Shown here one piece after another: positions 25,290 through 33,553 of a stretch of 64,000 bases of DNA. This DNA comes from Rhodopirellula baltica (GTDB taxonomy: Bacteria; Planctomycetota; Planctomycetia; Pirellulales; Pirellulaceae). Numbering within the stretch: position 1 is the first letter of the stretch; the number at the start of each line of letters is the position of its first letter. The stretch is taken from contig PPHI01000048.1 of assembly GCA_002901265.1 (NCBI GenBank), forward strand, positions 1 through 64,000, read 5' to 3'. A program made the position numbers and the translations under genes. Under the pieces are notes generated by a model. That model made no database searches, had not been told where the DNA came from, and saw nothing but the letters and a program-made list of their open reading frames with translations.

Positions 25290-27141
25290 GATCGTCTCCG
25301 TCTTCAAAGTATTCGGCTGATTCGTTTTGTCCTTCAGGCTGCCAACGCAACTCGCGACGGATAATCTTGCCGAGGAAATTCCGTGGCAACGGTTGCTTTC
25401 GATAGGTGAACCGACGCGGTCTCTTGTGAGCCGAAAGGTGCTCGTGGCAAAACCGATTGAGTGCTAAAAAGTCGGGCGGCGAATCGTTTTCCGTCACCAC
25501 GATCGCATGCACTATCTCGCCACGTCGGTTATCTGGCAGCCCAACAACCGCTGCCTCTTTGATGCCCTTGAATTGGCAAAGGACTTCCTCCACCTCGCTT
25601 GGGTACACGTTGTATCCCGAGGTGATGATCAAATCCTTTTTCCGTCCAACGATTTCGAAGGTGCCGTCGGGATGACGCACTGCCAGGTCACCGGTGTGAA
25701 GCCAACCGTCTTGAATCGCCATGGCCGTTCCTGTCGGATCATTCCAATAGCCCAACATGACTTGAGGACCACGGACGCAAAGTTCGCCGACCATCGTGTC
25801 GTTGAGCGGCAAGCCGTCTTCGGATGCGATCTTGCATTCCGTTTCCGGAAGCGGCAGACCGATCCGTCCGTATTTGGGCGGTTCGAACAAGTGTCCAACA
25901 TGGGTGACCGGCGAAGCTTCGCTCAAGCCATATCCTTCCACAACGGTCAACTCGTTAGTGTCGTGTTCACCACGGCAGCAACGAACGAACTCTTCGGCAA
26001 CGGAAGCATCCAATGGTGCCCCTCCCGAAATCACCCAACGGATCGAGTCCATCGCACGGCTGGGAAACCGACGCAACCGCTCGTTCATCGCATGCAACAT
26101 CGCGGGGACAGCATGGAAGACAGTCGGTCGGTATTTTTCGATCAACTGAATCGTTTTCACCGTTTGAAACCGATGGTGCAACACCAAGGTAGCTCCCATC
26201 GCTGCTCCACCCATCACTGTTGCGGACATGCCGTAGCTGTGGAAGAACGGAAGCACTCCCATCATGATCTCGCGACCAAAGGATTGGTCCGTCCACATGT
26301 ATTGCTGCCACGCGTTGGCAACCATGTTTTGATGACTCAACGTCACGGCCTTGGGAGCCCCTGTGGTACCACCGGTCGGCAAGATATAGGCAGGGTCGAA
26401 TTCCGGATCGATTGAGATCGGCTGCCAACTACGATCGATCTGTTCGATTTCTTCCCAAAACCATCCGACACGTTTGCCAACTCCTGAAGGCCTTTGTCGC
26501 ATCCATTGGTAGCCACGTTTCAGCAAATAACCGAGCTGCTGATGGGCAGGAAGATGTTTGCGTATGGAAACAAGCAAGGTCGTACGGTTGGTGCAATCCT
26601 GTGTCTCACCACAAGCCATCAGATGCGAGAGAACATCGAGCCCGATCACAACGTTACATTTCGTTCGTTCGAGCAGCTTCTGAACTTCGCTTGCCACCAT
26701 CAATGGACTGATCGCCAAGACGATTCCACCGGCACGCCAAACGGCGTTCGCGCTAATGATGTACTCCGGGACGTTCGGCAACAGCAATCCGACACGATCC
26801 CCCGGGCGAACGCCCAACCGTTGCAACATCGCGGCAGCGCGAATCGTGTCTGCATTCAGTTCCGAATACGTCCAACGTTCATCGCCGTAGATCAAAGCCG
26901 TTCGGCGCGGCAACTGTTCGGCAGCATGCTGCAGCAAGCCGAACGCCGGAAGGTGCCGATAGTCTTTGATGCCGGATGCGAGTCTCACCTCGCCAGCCGA
27001 CGGAGAGCCCAGCTGTTGGGGTCGTAAGGAGAATGTGCCGCGATCCGATTCTATGTTTGGATTGGCACCCGCTTGACTGGCAAATCGCCACCATCGCGGA
27101 CCACGATTGCCTGAGGGCAGGTCTTCGGCTGGCTGTACCAT
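25282..27141 (-). CDS. AMP-dependent fatty-acid--CoA ligase
   Basis: An ANL-superfamily ligase of about 619 aa that activates fatty acids to acyl-CoA for the following genes. The AMP-binding motif is LPTGGTTGAPKAVTLSH, the A5 motif is EGYGLSEASPVTH, the A7 block is GWLHTGDLAVRHPDG and the hinge with A8 is NVYPSEVEEVL. The C-terminal Lys is in PRNFLGKIIRREL. The start is uncertain: the ATG at 27141 is chosen, but the frame stays open to a TTG at 27231, and the first ~75 residues are not conserved. It opens the beta-oxidation operon. Chain-length preference cannot be read. Confidence 0.88.
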   Translation of the reverse strand: MVQPAEDLPSGNRGPRWWRFASQAGANPNIESDRGTFSLRPQQLGSPSAGEVRLASGIKDYRHLPAFGLLQHAAEQLPRRTALIYGDERWTYSELNADTIRAAAMLQRLGVRPGDRVGLLLPNVPEYIISANAVWRAGGIVLAISPLMVASEVQKLLERTKCNVVIGLDVLSHLMACGETQDCTNRTTLLVSIRKHLPAHQQLGYLLKRGYQWMRQRPSGVGKRVGWFWEEIEQIDRSWQPISIDPEFDPAYILPTGGTTGAPKAVTLSHQNMVANAWQQYMWTDQSFGREIMMGVLPFFHSYGMSATVMGGAAMGATLVLHHRFQTVKTIQLIEKYRPTVFHAVPAMLHAMNERLRRFPSRAMDSIRWVISGGAPLDASVAEEFVRCCRGEHDTNELTVVEGYGLSEASPVTHVGHLFEPPKYGRIGLPLPETECKIASEDGLPLNDTMVGELCVRGPQVMLGYWNDPTGTAMAIQDGWLHTGDLAVRHPDGTFEIVGRKKDLIITSGYNVYPSEVEEVLCQFKGIKEAAVVGLPDNRRGEIVHAIVVTENDSPPDFLALNRFCHEHLSAHKRPRRFTYRKQPLPRNFLGKIIRRELRWQPEGQNESAEYFEDGDDHE

Positions 27142-27231
27142 CACCGGTTCCCAAGCAGAAAACGAACGCCGTCCGTGAACCGAAGTTTGCGGTATCGACC
27201 GGGAGGCCGAGACGACCGCTCCGTACGTCAA

Positions 27232-27797
27232 CTGAATCGATCGTGCAGAGATGGGAACTCGTATGGATCCAACCGCCGCATCGACAACTCAGGTCGAACG
27301 TCATGGCTCGTCGGAAAGAGAGCTTCGTTTCGCCTGCGTCCAAGCAGGTCCAACCGGGATCACGCCAAATACGAAGCTCGTCGTCGAGTGATATTTGGGT
27401 GCGAGGTGACGCCAAGCGACGCTTTCGCACCCTTCACATCCGTGCAACATTCGCGGACAACACCGAGCCGATCCTGCCAGCGACTTGTTGCAGTGAATAA
27501 TACCCCTGCGGCCCCACAAGGCAAGTGCATTGCCCCTTAAATGCGAATAAAGAAACTTAAACCCCCGCTACAGGCATATCCTGGATCAGTCTGTCGCTGA
27601 TCCGTAGCACGGAAAGTCTTACTTTGCACCAATTTCAAGCGAGGTCTGAGCGTCCGTTGCCCCTCAACGTCAAAGCAACAACCGCCTCCAACGTCTTCTG
27701 ACTAAAGCCACCTTCGGTCGGTGTCGATAGCTCCGAAAAACGTGTGTGGGAACGCCACAATCGTTCGCGCCTATTAGGATCACTTTGGAGAGCATCG
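27232..27797. other. Intergenic region between the beta-oxidation operon and the glycan island
   Basis: About 570 bases between divergent operons. A small inverted repeat GGATCAG/CTGATCC lies at 27583-27603. No gene, RNA or clear promoter was recognised; G+C appears lower around 27540-27580, where the promoter of the WbqC gene may lie. Confidence 0.35.
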
Positions 27798-28526
27798 ATG
27801 GAGAACAAAACGATCGCCATCATGCAGCCATACTTCTTACCGTATATCGGATACTTTCATCTGGTTTGCTCGGCGGACGTTTTTGTCATCTACGACAATT
27901 TGAAGTACACCAAACGTGGTTGGATCAATCGCAACCGGTTCCTTGAACATGGTTCGGACGCGGTGTTTTCGATTCCGCTTCGCAAAGCATCCGATTCACT
28001 GAACATCGACCAGCGTGAATTGGCAGACTCCTTCGACCGAGAAAAACTGCTCCGCCGCGTATCAAGTGCTTACGCAAAGGCACCGCACTTTGATTCGGCG
28101 ATGGCCCTTTTCGAATCTGCCGTGCGGTACGATGCCGCCAATCTGTTCTCGTTTTTGCATCACTCGCTACAGTTGGTACTTGATCACCTAAAAATTGCTC
28201 GAACGATTTTGCGTTCGTCGGAGATCCAAATCGATCATCAACTGTCTGGCCAAGAGAAAGTCATTGCGATCTGCCAAGCACAACAGGCGACAACGTATAT
28301 CAACGCGATCGGCGGTTTGTCGCTTTACGACGAACCGAGCTTTGCCAACGCTGGACTCGACTTGCGATTCATCGAGTCTCACCCGCGTCCGTACACGCAA
28401 TTTGACAACGAGTTCGTCCCTTGGCTCTCAATCATCGACCTCCTGATGTTCAATTCGATCGAGACTGTACGCGATGATGCGTTGCGTGGATATTCGTTGA
28501 TCTCGAGACCGGTGACTGTTGCGTGA
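27798..28526 (+). CDS. WbqC-family protein
   Basis: A 242-aa WbqC-like protein. The family-defining N-terminus IMQPYFLPYIGYFHLV is followed by the block DNLKYTKRGWINRNRFL. WbqC proteins are found in O-antigen and other surface-sugar clusters; their reaction is not established, although an acyl- or amino-transfer role on sugars has been suggested. The ATG at 27798 follows TTTGGAGAG. It is the first of six co-directional genes, and its stop overlaps the GTG start of the next gene (GTGA). Confidence 0.88.
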   Translation: MENKTIAIMQPYFLPYIGYFHLVCSADVFVIYDNLKYTKRGWINRNRFLEHGSDAVFSIPLRKASDSLNIDQRELADSFDREKLLRRVSSAYAKAPHFDSAMALFESAVRYDAANLFSFLHHSLQLVLDHLKIARTILRSSEIQIDHQLSGQEKVIAICQAQQATTYINAIGGLSLYDEPSFANAGLDLRFIESHPRPYTQFDNEFVPWLSIIDLLMFNSIETVRDDALRGYSLISRPVTVA

Positions 28527-29500
28527 GATCCACCCCTTACAAGTGGAATAAACTCGGCGTGGTCTTTGACCCGACCACTACGTCGATTGAACAAGCGCAG
28601 TGGATTGCGGAGTTCGCGCAGGCGCCCAGCGCGATCGTTCACGACGGTTTCGTCAGAATTTATTTCTCGTGCCGTCCGGCGCCGGACGCAAATGGTCAAT
28701 ACACCAGCCACTGCGCATTCCTGGATGTTGACCGCAACGATTTGACTCGCGTCATTCGAGTCAGCGACGGGCCGATCATGCCCTTGGGAGATCTCGGTAC
28801 GTTTGACCAATTCGGCACGTACCCAATGTCCGTGATACGAGATCACGAAGGCTATCGCGCCTACTATGCCGGATGGACACGCTGCGAGTCGGTACCGTTT
28901 AACACAGCCATTGGAGTTGCCAAAAGCAATGACGGCGGTGAGTCATTTCAGAAACTTGGCCCAGGCCCGGTGATTTCGTACTCCCTTGATGAACCGTTTG
29001 TGATGAGCGGTCCAAAAATCCGTCGGTACCGAGATCAGTGGTTTCTCTACTACATCGCCGGCCGTAAATGGATATTGGATGGCGACCGTGCCGAACCCGT
29101 CTACAAAATTCGCCTGGCGGTTTCCGATGACGGATTCAATTGGTCCAAGGTTGGAAAAGACTTGATTGAAAGCCGAATCGAAGAAGACGAAGCTCAGGCC
29201 AGTCCTGACGTAACGTTTGACGGCGAACGATTCCACATGTTCTTTTGCTACCGACACAGTCGCGATTACCGCGGCAAATCTGGTGGCTATCGAATCGGTT
29301 ATGCCTCATCGGACAACGGCGTCGACTGGGTTCGCGACGATGACCGCGCCGGCATCACGATTTCCGATTCTGGCTGGGATAGCGAGATGGTTAGCTATCC
29401 ACATGTCTTGCTGCTCGATGGGGAAACGTATCTGTTTTACTTGGGAAACCAAGTCGGCAAACACGGTTTTGGAGTCGCACGCCTGGAGGGCTCGCTTTGA
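28523..29500 (+). CDS. Beta-propeller glycosidase-like protein, copy 1
   Basis: A 325-aa protein with repeated propeller-blade patterns: FVRIYFSCR, YRAYYAGWTR, DQWFLYYIAGRKW, RFHMFFCYRH and ETYLFYLGN. The phrase SNDGGESFQKLGPGPV and the D/E placement recall the five-bladed GH43/GH32/GH130 fold, so a sugar-acting enzyme is likely, but I cannot place it in a GH family or confirm catalytic acids. No signal peptide is present, which implies action in the cytoplasm on an activated or lipid-linked sugar rather than on external polymers. The start is GTG overlapping the WbqC stop, and the stop overlaps the TTG start of its paralogue. Confidence 0.72.
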   Translation: MRSTPYKWNKLGVVFDPTTTSIEQAQWIAEFAQAPSAIVHDGFVRIYFSCRPAPDANGQYTSHCAFLDVDRNDLTRVIRVSDGPIMPLGDLGTFDQFGTYPMSVIRDHEGYRAYYAGWTRCESVPFNTAIGVAKSNDGGESFQKLGPGPVISYSLDEPFVMSGPKIRRYRDQWFLYYIAGRKWILDGDRAEPVYKIRLAVSDDGFNWSKVGKDLIESRIEEDEAQASPDVTFDGERFHMFFCYRHSRDYRGKSGGYRIGYASSDNGVDWVRDDDRAGITISDSGWDSEMVSYPHVLLLDGETYLFYLGNQVGKHGFGVARLEGSL

Positions 29501-30474
29501 ACAAGGCTGCGCCACGGTGGAGAAAACTCGGAAAGCTATTCGACCCGCGCGATCACAAGTTGCCGCTAGGTTGTCAGGAATTTGCACAATCACCGCAAGT
29601 CCTGATCAACAATGATGCGGTTCGCATCTATTTTTCAACACGATCGGTGGATCAAGATTCTGGCAAATTCTTGAGCCAAGTCTGCTATGTAGACTTTGAC
29701 GCCAATTTTCAAACGATCCAACATGTCAGCAACCAAGCCGTCCTGCCGCTTGGCGAACTTGGCTGCTTTGATGAACACGGGATCTTTCCGCTGAACGTCG
29801 TCCGAGTTGGCGATCGGGTGTACGGATACACGTGCGGGTGGAGTCGCAGGCACGCGGTCAGTGTCGAAACGGGAATCGGACTGGCGATCAGCCATGACGA
29901 TGGAGCGACTTTTACTCGGCTGGGGCCTGGTCCAGTGCTGTCATCCAGTTTGCACGAACCCTGCCTCGTTGGCGATGGCTTCGTCAAGTTCTTCGCAGGC
30001 CGTTTCCATATGTGGTACATCTATGGGCGACCATGGAAACAGTTTGCCAATTCATCCGAAGCAGAACGAATCTATAAAATCGCGCACGCCACATCTGATG
30101 ATGGCGTCCAATGGACACGTAGTGCGATTGAATCTTTGATTGACGATTCGATAGGCGACGATGAATGCCAAGCATTGCCAACGGTCATTGAAAACGATGG
30201 CCGGTATCACATGTATTTCTGCTATCGATATGCGAGCGACTTTCGCACCAATCCCGATCGCGGCTACCGACTGGGATATGCCTACTCGGACGATCTCGCA
30301 AGCTGGACTCGCGACGATGCCAATGTCGGCATCCACCGCTCGACAGATCCGACGGACTGGGATCATGAGATGATGTGCTATCCGCACGTCTTTCGCTTTC
30401 AAGACAAACTTTACTTGCTGTACAACGGAAACGCATTTGGGCGTCACGGCTTTGGTCTCGCCGTTGCCGAATAG
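29497..30474 (+). CDS. Beta-propeller glycosidase-like protein, copy 2
   Basis: A 325-aa paralogue of the preceding gene. It has the same length and blade order: EFAQSPQVLINNDAVRIYFS, GYTCGWSRRHAV, ISHDDGATFTRLGPGPVL, GRFHMWYIYGRPW, GRYHMYFCYRYASDF and the ending YLLYNGNAFGRHGFGLAV. Both copies end in nearly the same NxxGxHGFGxA motif. The proteins differ at many positions, so the duplication is old and the two are probably specialised, or form a heterodimer. The start is TTG (overlap TTGA). Cytoplasmic; function in surface-glycan synthesis is inferred from neighbours only. Confidence 0.72.
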   Translation: MNKAAPRWRKLGKLFDPRDHKLPLGCQEFAQSPQVLINNDAVRIYFSTRSVDQDSGKFLSQVCYVDFDANFQTIQHVSNQAVLPLGELGCFDEHGIFPLNVVRVGDRVYGYTCGWSRRHAVSVETGIGLAISHDDGATFTRLGPGPVLSSSLHEPCLVGDGFVKFFAGRFHMWYIYGRPWKQFANSSEAERIYKIAHATSDDGVQWTRSAIESLIDDSIGDDECQALPTVIENDGRYHMYFCYRYASDFRTNPDRGYRLGYAYSDDLASWTRDDANVGIHRSTDPTDWDHEMMCYPHVFRFQDKLYLLYNGNAFGRHGFGLAVAE

Positions 30475-30482
30475 GAATCGCG

Positions 30483-30959
30483 ATGCAAGACAGCCCCCCA
30501 GCGATCCGATACCAACTTGGCACTGCCAGTGAAGCAGAGATCTACGAACACCTTCGCTGCTGCTCCGTTCACTTTGTACCGCCGCTCGAAACACGAGTTG
30601 ATCTTCAATCCTATGCGGCAAAACTTGCTTCTCTAGCAAAATTAGTGGAAGCTTGGTACGCCAGCGAGCTCGTAGGTCTGGTCGCCGCTTATTATCCGAC
30701 GAAAGAGTCTGGTCGTCAGGTTTTCATTACGAATGTCAGCGTTAAGGCGGACTATCGAGGCCTCGGCATTGCGAAACACCTATTGGGTAACTTAAGCGAC
30801 AATGCGAAACGTTTTGGACATCGCCAAATCGCTCTCAACGTATCCACAGACAACATTCCGGCACTTCAGCTTTATCGCAGTCTTGGTTATCGCATCACGG
30901 CCGAGCACGATGACGAATTGACGATGCAATTTGACTTGGGAGAGACCAATGACGATTAG
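30483..30959 (+). CDS. GNAT-family N-acetyltransferase
   Basis: A 158-aa GNAT acetyltransferase. The acetyl-CoA-binding motif A is VKADYRGLGIAKHLL, followed by the C-terminal ALQLYRSLGYR block typical of the fold. It transfers an acetyl or other acyl group from CoA; beside a DegT aminotransferase the likely acceptor is an amino-sugar nucleotide, as in PseH/FdtC-type pathways (inference). The gene starts eight bases after the second propeller gene and overlaps the methyltransferase start by 11 bases. Confidence 0.85.
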   Translation: MQDSPPAIRYQLGTASEAEIYEHLRCCSVHFVPPLETRVDLQSYAAKLASLAKLVEAWYASELVGLVAAYYPTKESGRQVFITNVSVKADYRGLGIAKHLLGNLSDNAKRFGHRQIALNVSTDNIPALQLYRSLGYRITAEHDDELTMQFDLGETNDD

Positions 30960-31698
30960 CCCCGCACCACGTGACTACGACGCCGAACTACGTGACAACA
31001 GTGAACGCAAATATGCGTACAATTTTGATCTGGACGTGATCCACCCGATGATGGTGCGTTCCTTTGCACCGTTTTTCCAAACCGGGAACTGTTTGGAGCT
31101 TGGCAGCTACAAGGGCGACTTTACGAAGCGTCTTCTGCAGCATTTCGAAACGGTCACATGCATCGAGGCGTCCGGCGATGCCGTTGCGGCCCTAAAATCA
31201 GAACTCGGTGAACGTGTCGAATGCGTCCAAGCATTGTTCGAAGATGTCACCCTAGACCGTCAATTCGACAACATCGTGCTGACTCATGTCCTGGAACACC
31301 TGGACGACCCGGTGGGGGTCCTTCGTCGCATCAACGACGAGTGGCTTTCCGAAGGTGGTCTTTTTTTTCTGGCTTGCCCGAACGCCAATGCACCTTCGCG
31401 ACAGATCGCCGTGAAGATGGGTTTGATCACGCACAATGCGGCTGTCACCGAAGCCGAGCGAAAACACGGACACCGCATCACGTACTCATTGGACACGCTG
31501 GAACGTGACGCACGCGCCGCCGGACTGAATGTGATCTATCGAAGCGGGGTATTTTTTAAAGCGCTCGCAAACTTTCAGTGGGACCGATTACTCAACACCG
31601 ACATTATCTCCGACGAGTACCTCGAAGGCTGCTATCAACTCGGCCAGCTTTACCCGGATCTATGTTCCAGCATCTATTTGGTGTGCGAACGAAGCTAG
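30949..31698 (+). CDS. Class I SAM-dependent methyltransferase
   Basis: A 249-aa class I methyltransferase. Motif I is CLELGSYKGDFTKRL (the glycine-rich loop is GSYKG rather than the usual GxGxG), the acidic residue of motif II is in VTCIEAS, and motif IV is NIVLTHVLEHLDDPV, as in UbiG/methyltransf_11-type enzymes. It could O- or N-methylate a sugar nucleotide or a lipid-linked glycan in this cluster. The ATG at 30949 overlaps the GNAT gene; the TTG 18 bases upstream is less likely. It is followed by 154 bases before the aminotransferase. Confidence 0.87.
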   Translation: MTISPAPRDYDAELRDNSERKYAYNFDLDVIHPMMVRSFAPFFQTGNCLELGSYKGDFTKRLLQHFETVTCIEASGDAVAALKSELGERVECVQALFEDVTLDRQFDNIVLTHVLEHLDDPVGVLRRINDEWLSEGGLFFLACPNANAPSRQIAVKMGLITHNAAVTEAERKHGHRITYSLDTLERDARAAGLNVIYRSGVFFKALANFQWDRLLNTDIISDEYLEGCYQLGQLYPDLCSSIYLVCERS

Positions 31699-31852
31699 TT
31701 GAATCACCCCGGCAACCTGTCCGAAAACCCTCACGCTGATCCGAACACTCGACCGTCAAAACGGCTTTTAACGTCTAGCGCGATTCGCGTCGGTACCGAA
31801 AACAGTAGGTACCAGTGAATTCAGATAGAAAACGCGCGACGCACGAGCCGGA

Positions 31853-33007
31853 ATGTCTACCATCCAACCGTCATCTCGAAGCGATCGTCAACTTGATCGC
31901 CAACGAATGCTGCATGTGGGCGCCCCGAATGTTGGCGACCGAAAACGCTTCAATCAACTTGTTGACGAGATCTTTGAACGCCGTTGGTTTACGAACAATG
32001 GATGTGTGGTCCAAGAGCTCGAAAGCCAACTGAAGGACTACCTTGGCGTCAAACACTGTATCGCCGTTTGTAACGCGACTGTCGGATTGCAACTCGCCTG
32101 CCATGCTTTGGACCTGTCCGGCCAGGTCATCGTGCCATCGTTTACCTTCGCGGCGACACCTCACGCTGCTCAGTGGGAAGGGTTAACCCCGATCTTTGCA
32201 GATATCGATCCGAAGACACACTCGATTTCGCCGGAAAGTATTTCTGAGAAGATCACCGCCGAAACCAGTGCGATCATGGGCGTACATGTTTGGGGAATCC
32301 CCTGTGACACCGAAGCGATTGCGCAAATTGCCTCGGACCATAAACTGGCAGTGATCTACGACGCCGCTCATGCCTTTGGAAGTTGTCATCAAGGCAAGAT
32401 GATTGGCAATTTTGGAAATTGCGAAGTGTTTAGTTTTCATGCGACGAAGTTCTTCAATACCTTTGAAGGCGGTGCGATCGCAACAAACGACGACGAATTG
32501 GCGGAGCGATTGCAGCTGATGCGGAACTTCGGATTCGCCGGAATGGACGAAGTAATTCATCTCGGCACAAACGCAAAGATGCCCGAAATCTGTGCGGCGA
32601 TGGGGCTTTCGCTGTTGCCAATGCTTGACGAAATTCAATCCGCCAATCGCTACAAGCACTCACTCTATCAAGCGCACCTCGAAACAGTCGACGGAATCCG
32701 CTTCTTGACGTACGACCACGTCGAAAAGACGAATTGGCAGTACGTTGTCATCGAAATCGACGCACAACGGCGGGGCGAAACGCGCGATCAAGTGATGCAA
32801 CGACTGCATGAAAACAACGTTCGCGCTCGTCGCTACTTTTTCCCCGGCTGCCATCGGATGGAACCGTACCGGTCGCAGCCATTCAATCAAGACTTGGTCC
32901 TTCCGCACACGGAAACGGCTTGCCAGCAGGTGATTTGTCTACCGACAGGAAGCGACATTGATGAGCAGGATATTGAACGGGTCTGCAACATCATTCGGCA
33001 GTACTAA
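31853..33007 (+). CDS. DegT/DnrJ/EryC1/StrS-family sugar aminotransferase
   Basis: A 384-aa PLP-dependent aminotransferase that adds an amino group to a keto-sugar nucleotide. The PLP-binding Lys is in FSFHATKFFNTFEGGA; the block VIVPSFTFAATPHA and the Asp motif VIYDAAHAFGS are typical of the family. The first ~20 residues are poorly conserved. Possible products are FdtB/QdtB-type 3-amino or PseC/ArnB-type 4-amino sugars; sequence alone does not decide. It ends the glycan island, and a strong terminator separates it from fliS. Confidence 0.9.
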   Translation: MSTIQPSSRSDRQLDRQRMLHVGAPNVGDRKRFNQLVDEIFERRWFTNNGCVVQELESQLKDYLGVKHCIAVCNATVGLQLACHALDLSGQVIVPSFTFAATPHAAQWEGLTPIFADIDPKTHSISPESISEKITAETSAIMGVHVWGIPCDTEAIAQIASDHKLAVIYDAAHAFGSCHQGKMIGNFGNCEVFSFHATKFFNTFEGGAIATNDDELAERLQLMRNFGFAGMDEVIHLGTNAKMPEICAAMGLSLLPMLDEIQSANRYKHSLYQAHLETVDGIRFLTYDHVEKTNWQYVVIEIDAQRRGETRDQVMQRLHENNVRARRYFFPGCHRMEPYRSQPFNQDLVLPHTETACQQVICLPTGSDIDEQDIERVCNIIRQY

Positions 33008-33061
33008 CGCAGGCGTGAGGACTTGATCGACACGGTTCCATAAAGACCGATGCCTCAACGA

Positions 33062-33092
33062 AAAGGCCACCGCTGTTTGAGCGGTGGCCTTT
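33062..33092. terminator. Strong bidirectional terminator between the aminotransferase gene and fliS
   Basis: AAAGGCCACCGCT (33062-33074) and AGCGGTGGCCTTT (33080-33092) form a perfect 13-bp stem with a 5-base loop. The A-run on one side and T-run on the other fit termination in both directions, for the plus-strand aminotransferase gene and minus-strand fliS. Confidence 0.85.
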
Positions 33093-33119
33093 CGTATTTC
33101 TCGCAATTTGATCGTTCGA

Positions 33120-33530
33120 TCAGGCGATTGACTGGAACGAATCGGAATCGGGCATGGCGGGAATTTGGCCATTTCGCTCCATCTCGTTCACTTGCTCGGC
33201 AACTTGGGCGAAGCTATCGCGGACTTGATTCAAGATCGTCTTGCATGAATCGAATCGACGCTCTTCGAACGTGAACAGCACAAAGTCAAGCAAGCGGGCA
33301 ATGTTGTATGCGACTTCGTCTTCGTCTGTTTTCAGTCCCGAAAGCAGCGCGACAAACACTTTGCGCGCCTGAATCTCGTGTTTGGTAAACAGAGCTTGGT
33401 CGCCAGTTTCGTGTGCGATTTCGCAGGCCTCGACCGCAGCAAGCGCTTTGTCATAAAGCATCAGAAGCATGTCCACGCGAGTCCACCCGCTGCTAATGCT
33501 CTTCTTTTGGTATTGTGCTACGTGTTGCAT
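33120..33530 (-). CDS. fliS: Flagellar export chaperone FliS
   Basis: A 136-aa helical protein of the FliS family, which binds the C-terminus of flagellin in the cytoplasm and prevents early polymerisation. The N-terminal YQKKSISSGWTRVDMLLMLYDKAL block, split here as YQKKSI and MLLMLYDKAL, and the central KVFVALLSGL match FliS. It lies 23 bases after fliD on the same strand, forming fliC ... fliD-fliS in the usual export order. The C-terminus has an extra Met/Glu-rich tail. Confidence 0.9.
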   Translation of the reverse strand: MQHVAQYQKKSISSGWTRVDMLLMLYDKALAAVEACEIAHETGDQALFTKHEIQARKVFVALLSGLKTDEDEVAYNIARLLDFVLFTFEERRFDSCKTILNQVRDSFAQVAEQVNEMERNGQIPAMPDSDSFQSIA

Positions 33531-33553
33531 CGAATAGCCCCCATTCGTTTTGG

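Noticed and set aside
27142-27231. N-terminal extension of the acyl-CoA ligase from the TTG at 27231
   Set aside because: Not conserved-looking and without ribosome site; the ATG at 27141 is preferred, though not proven.
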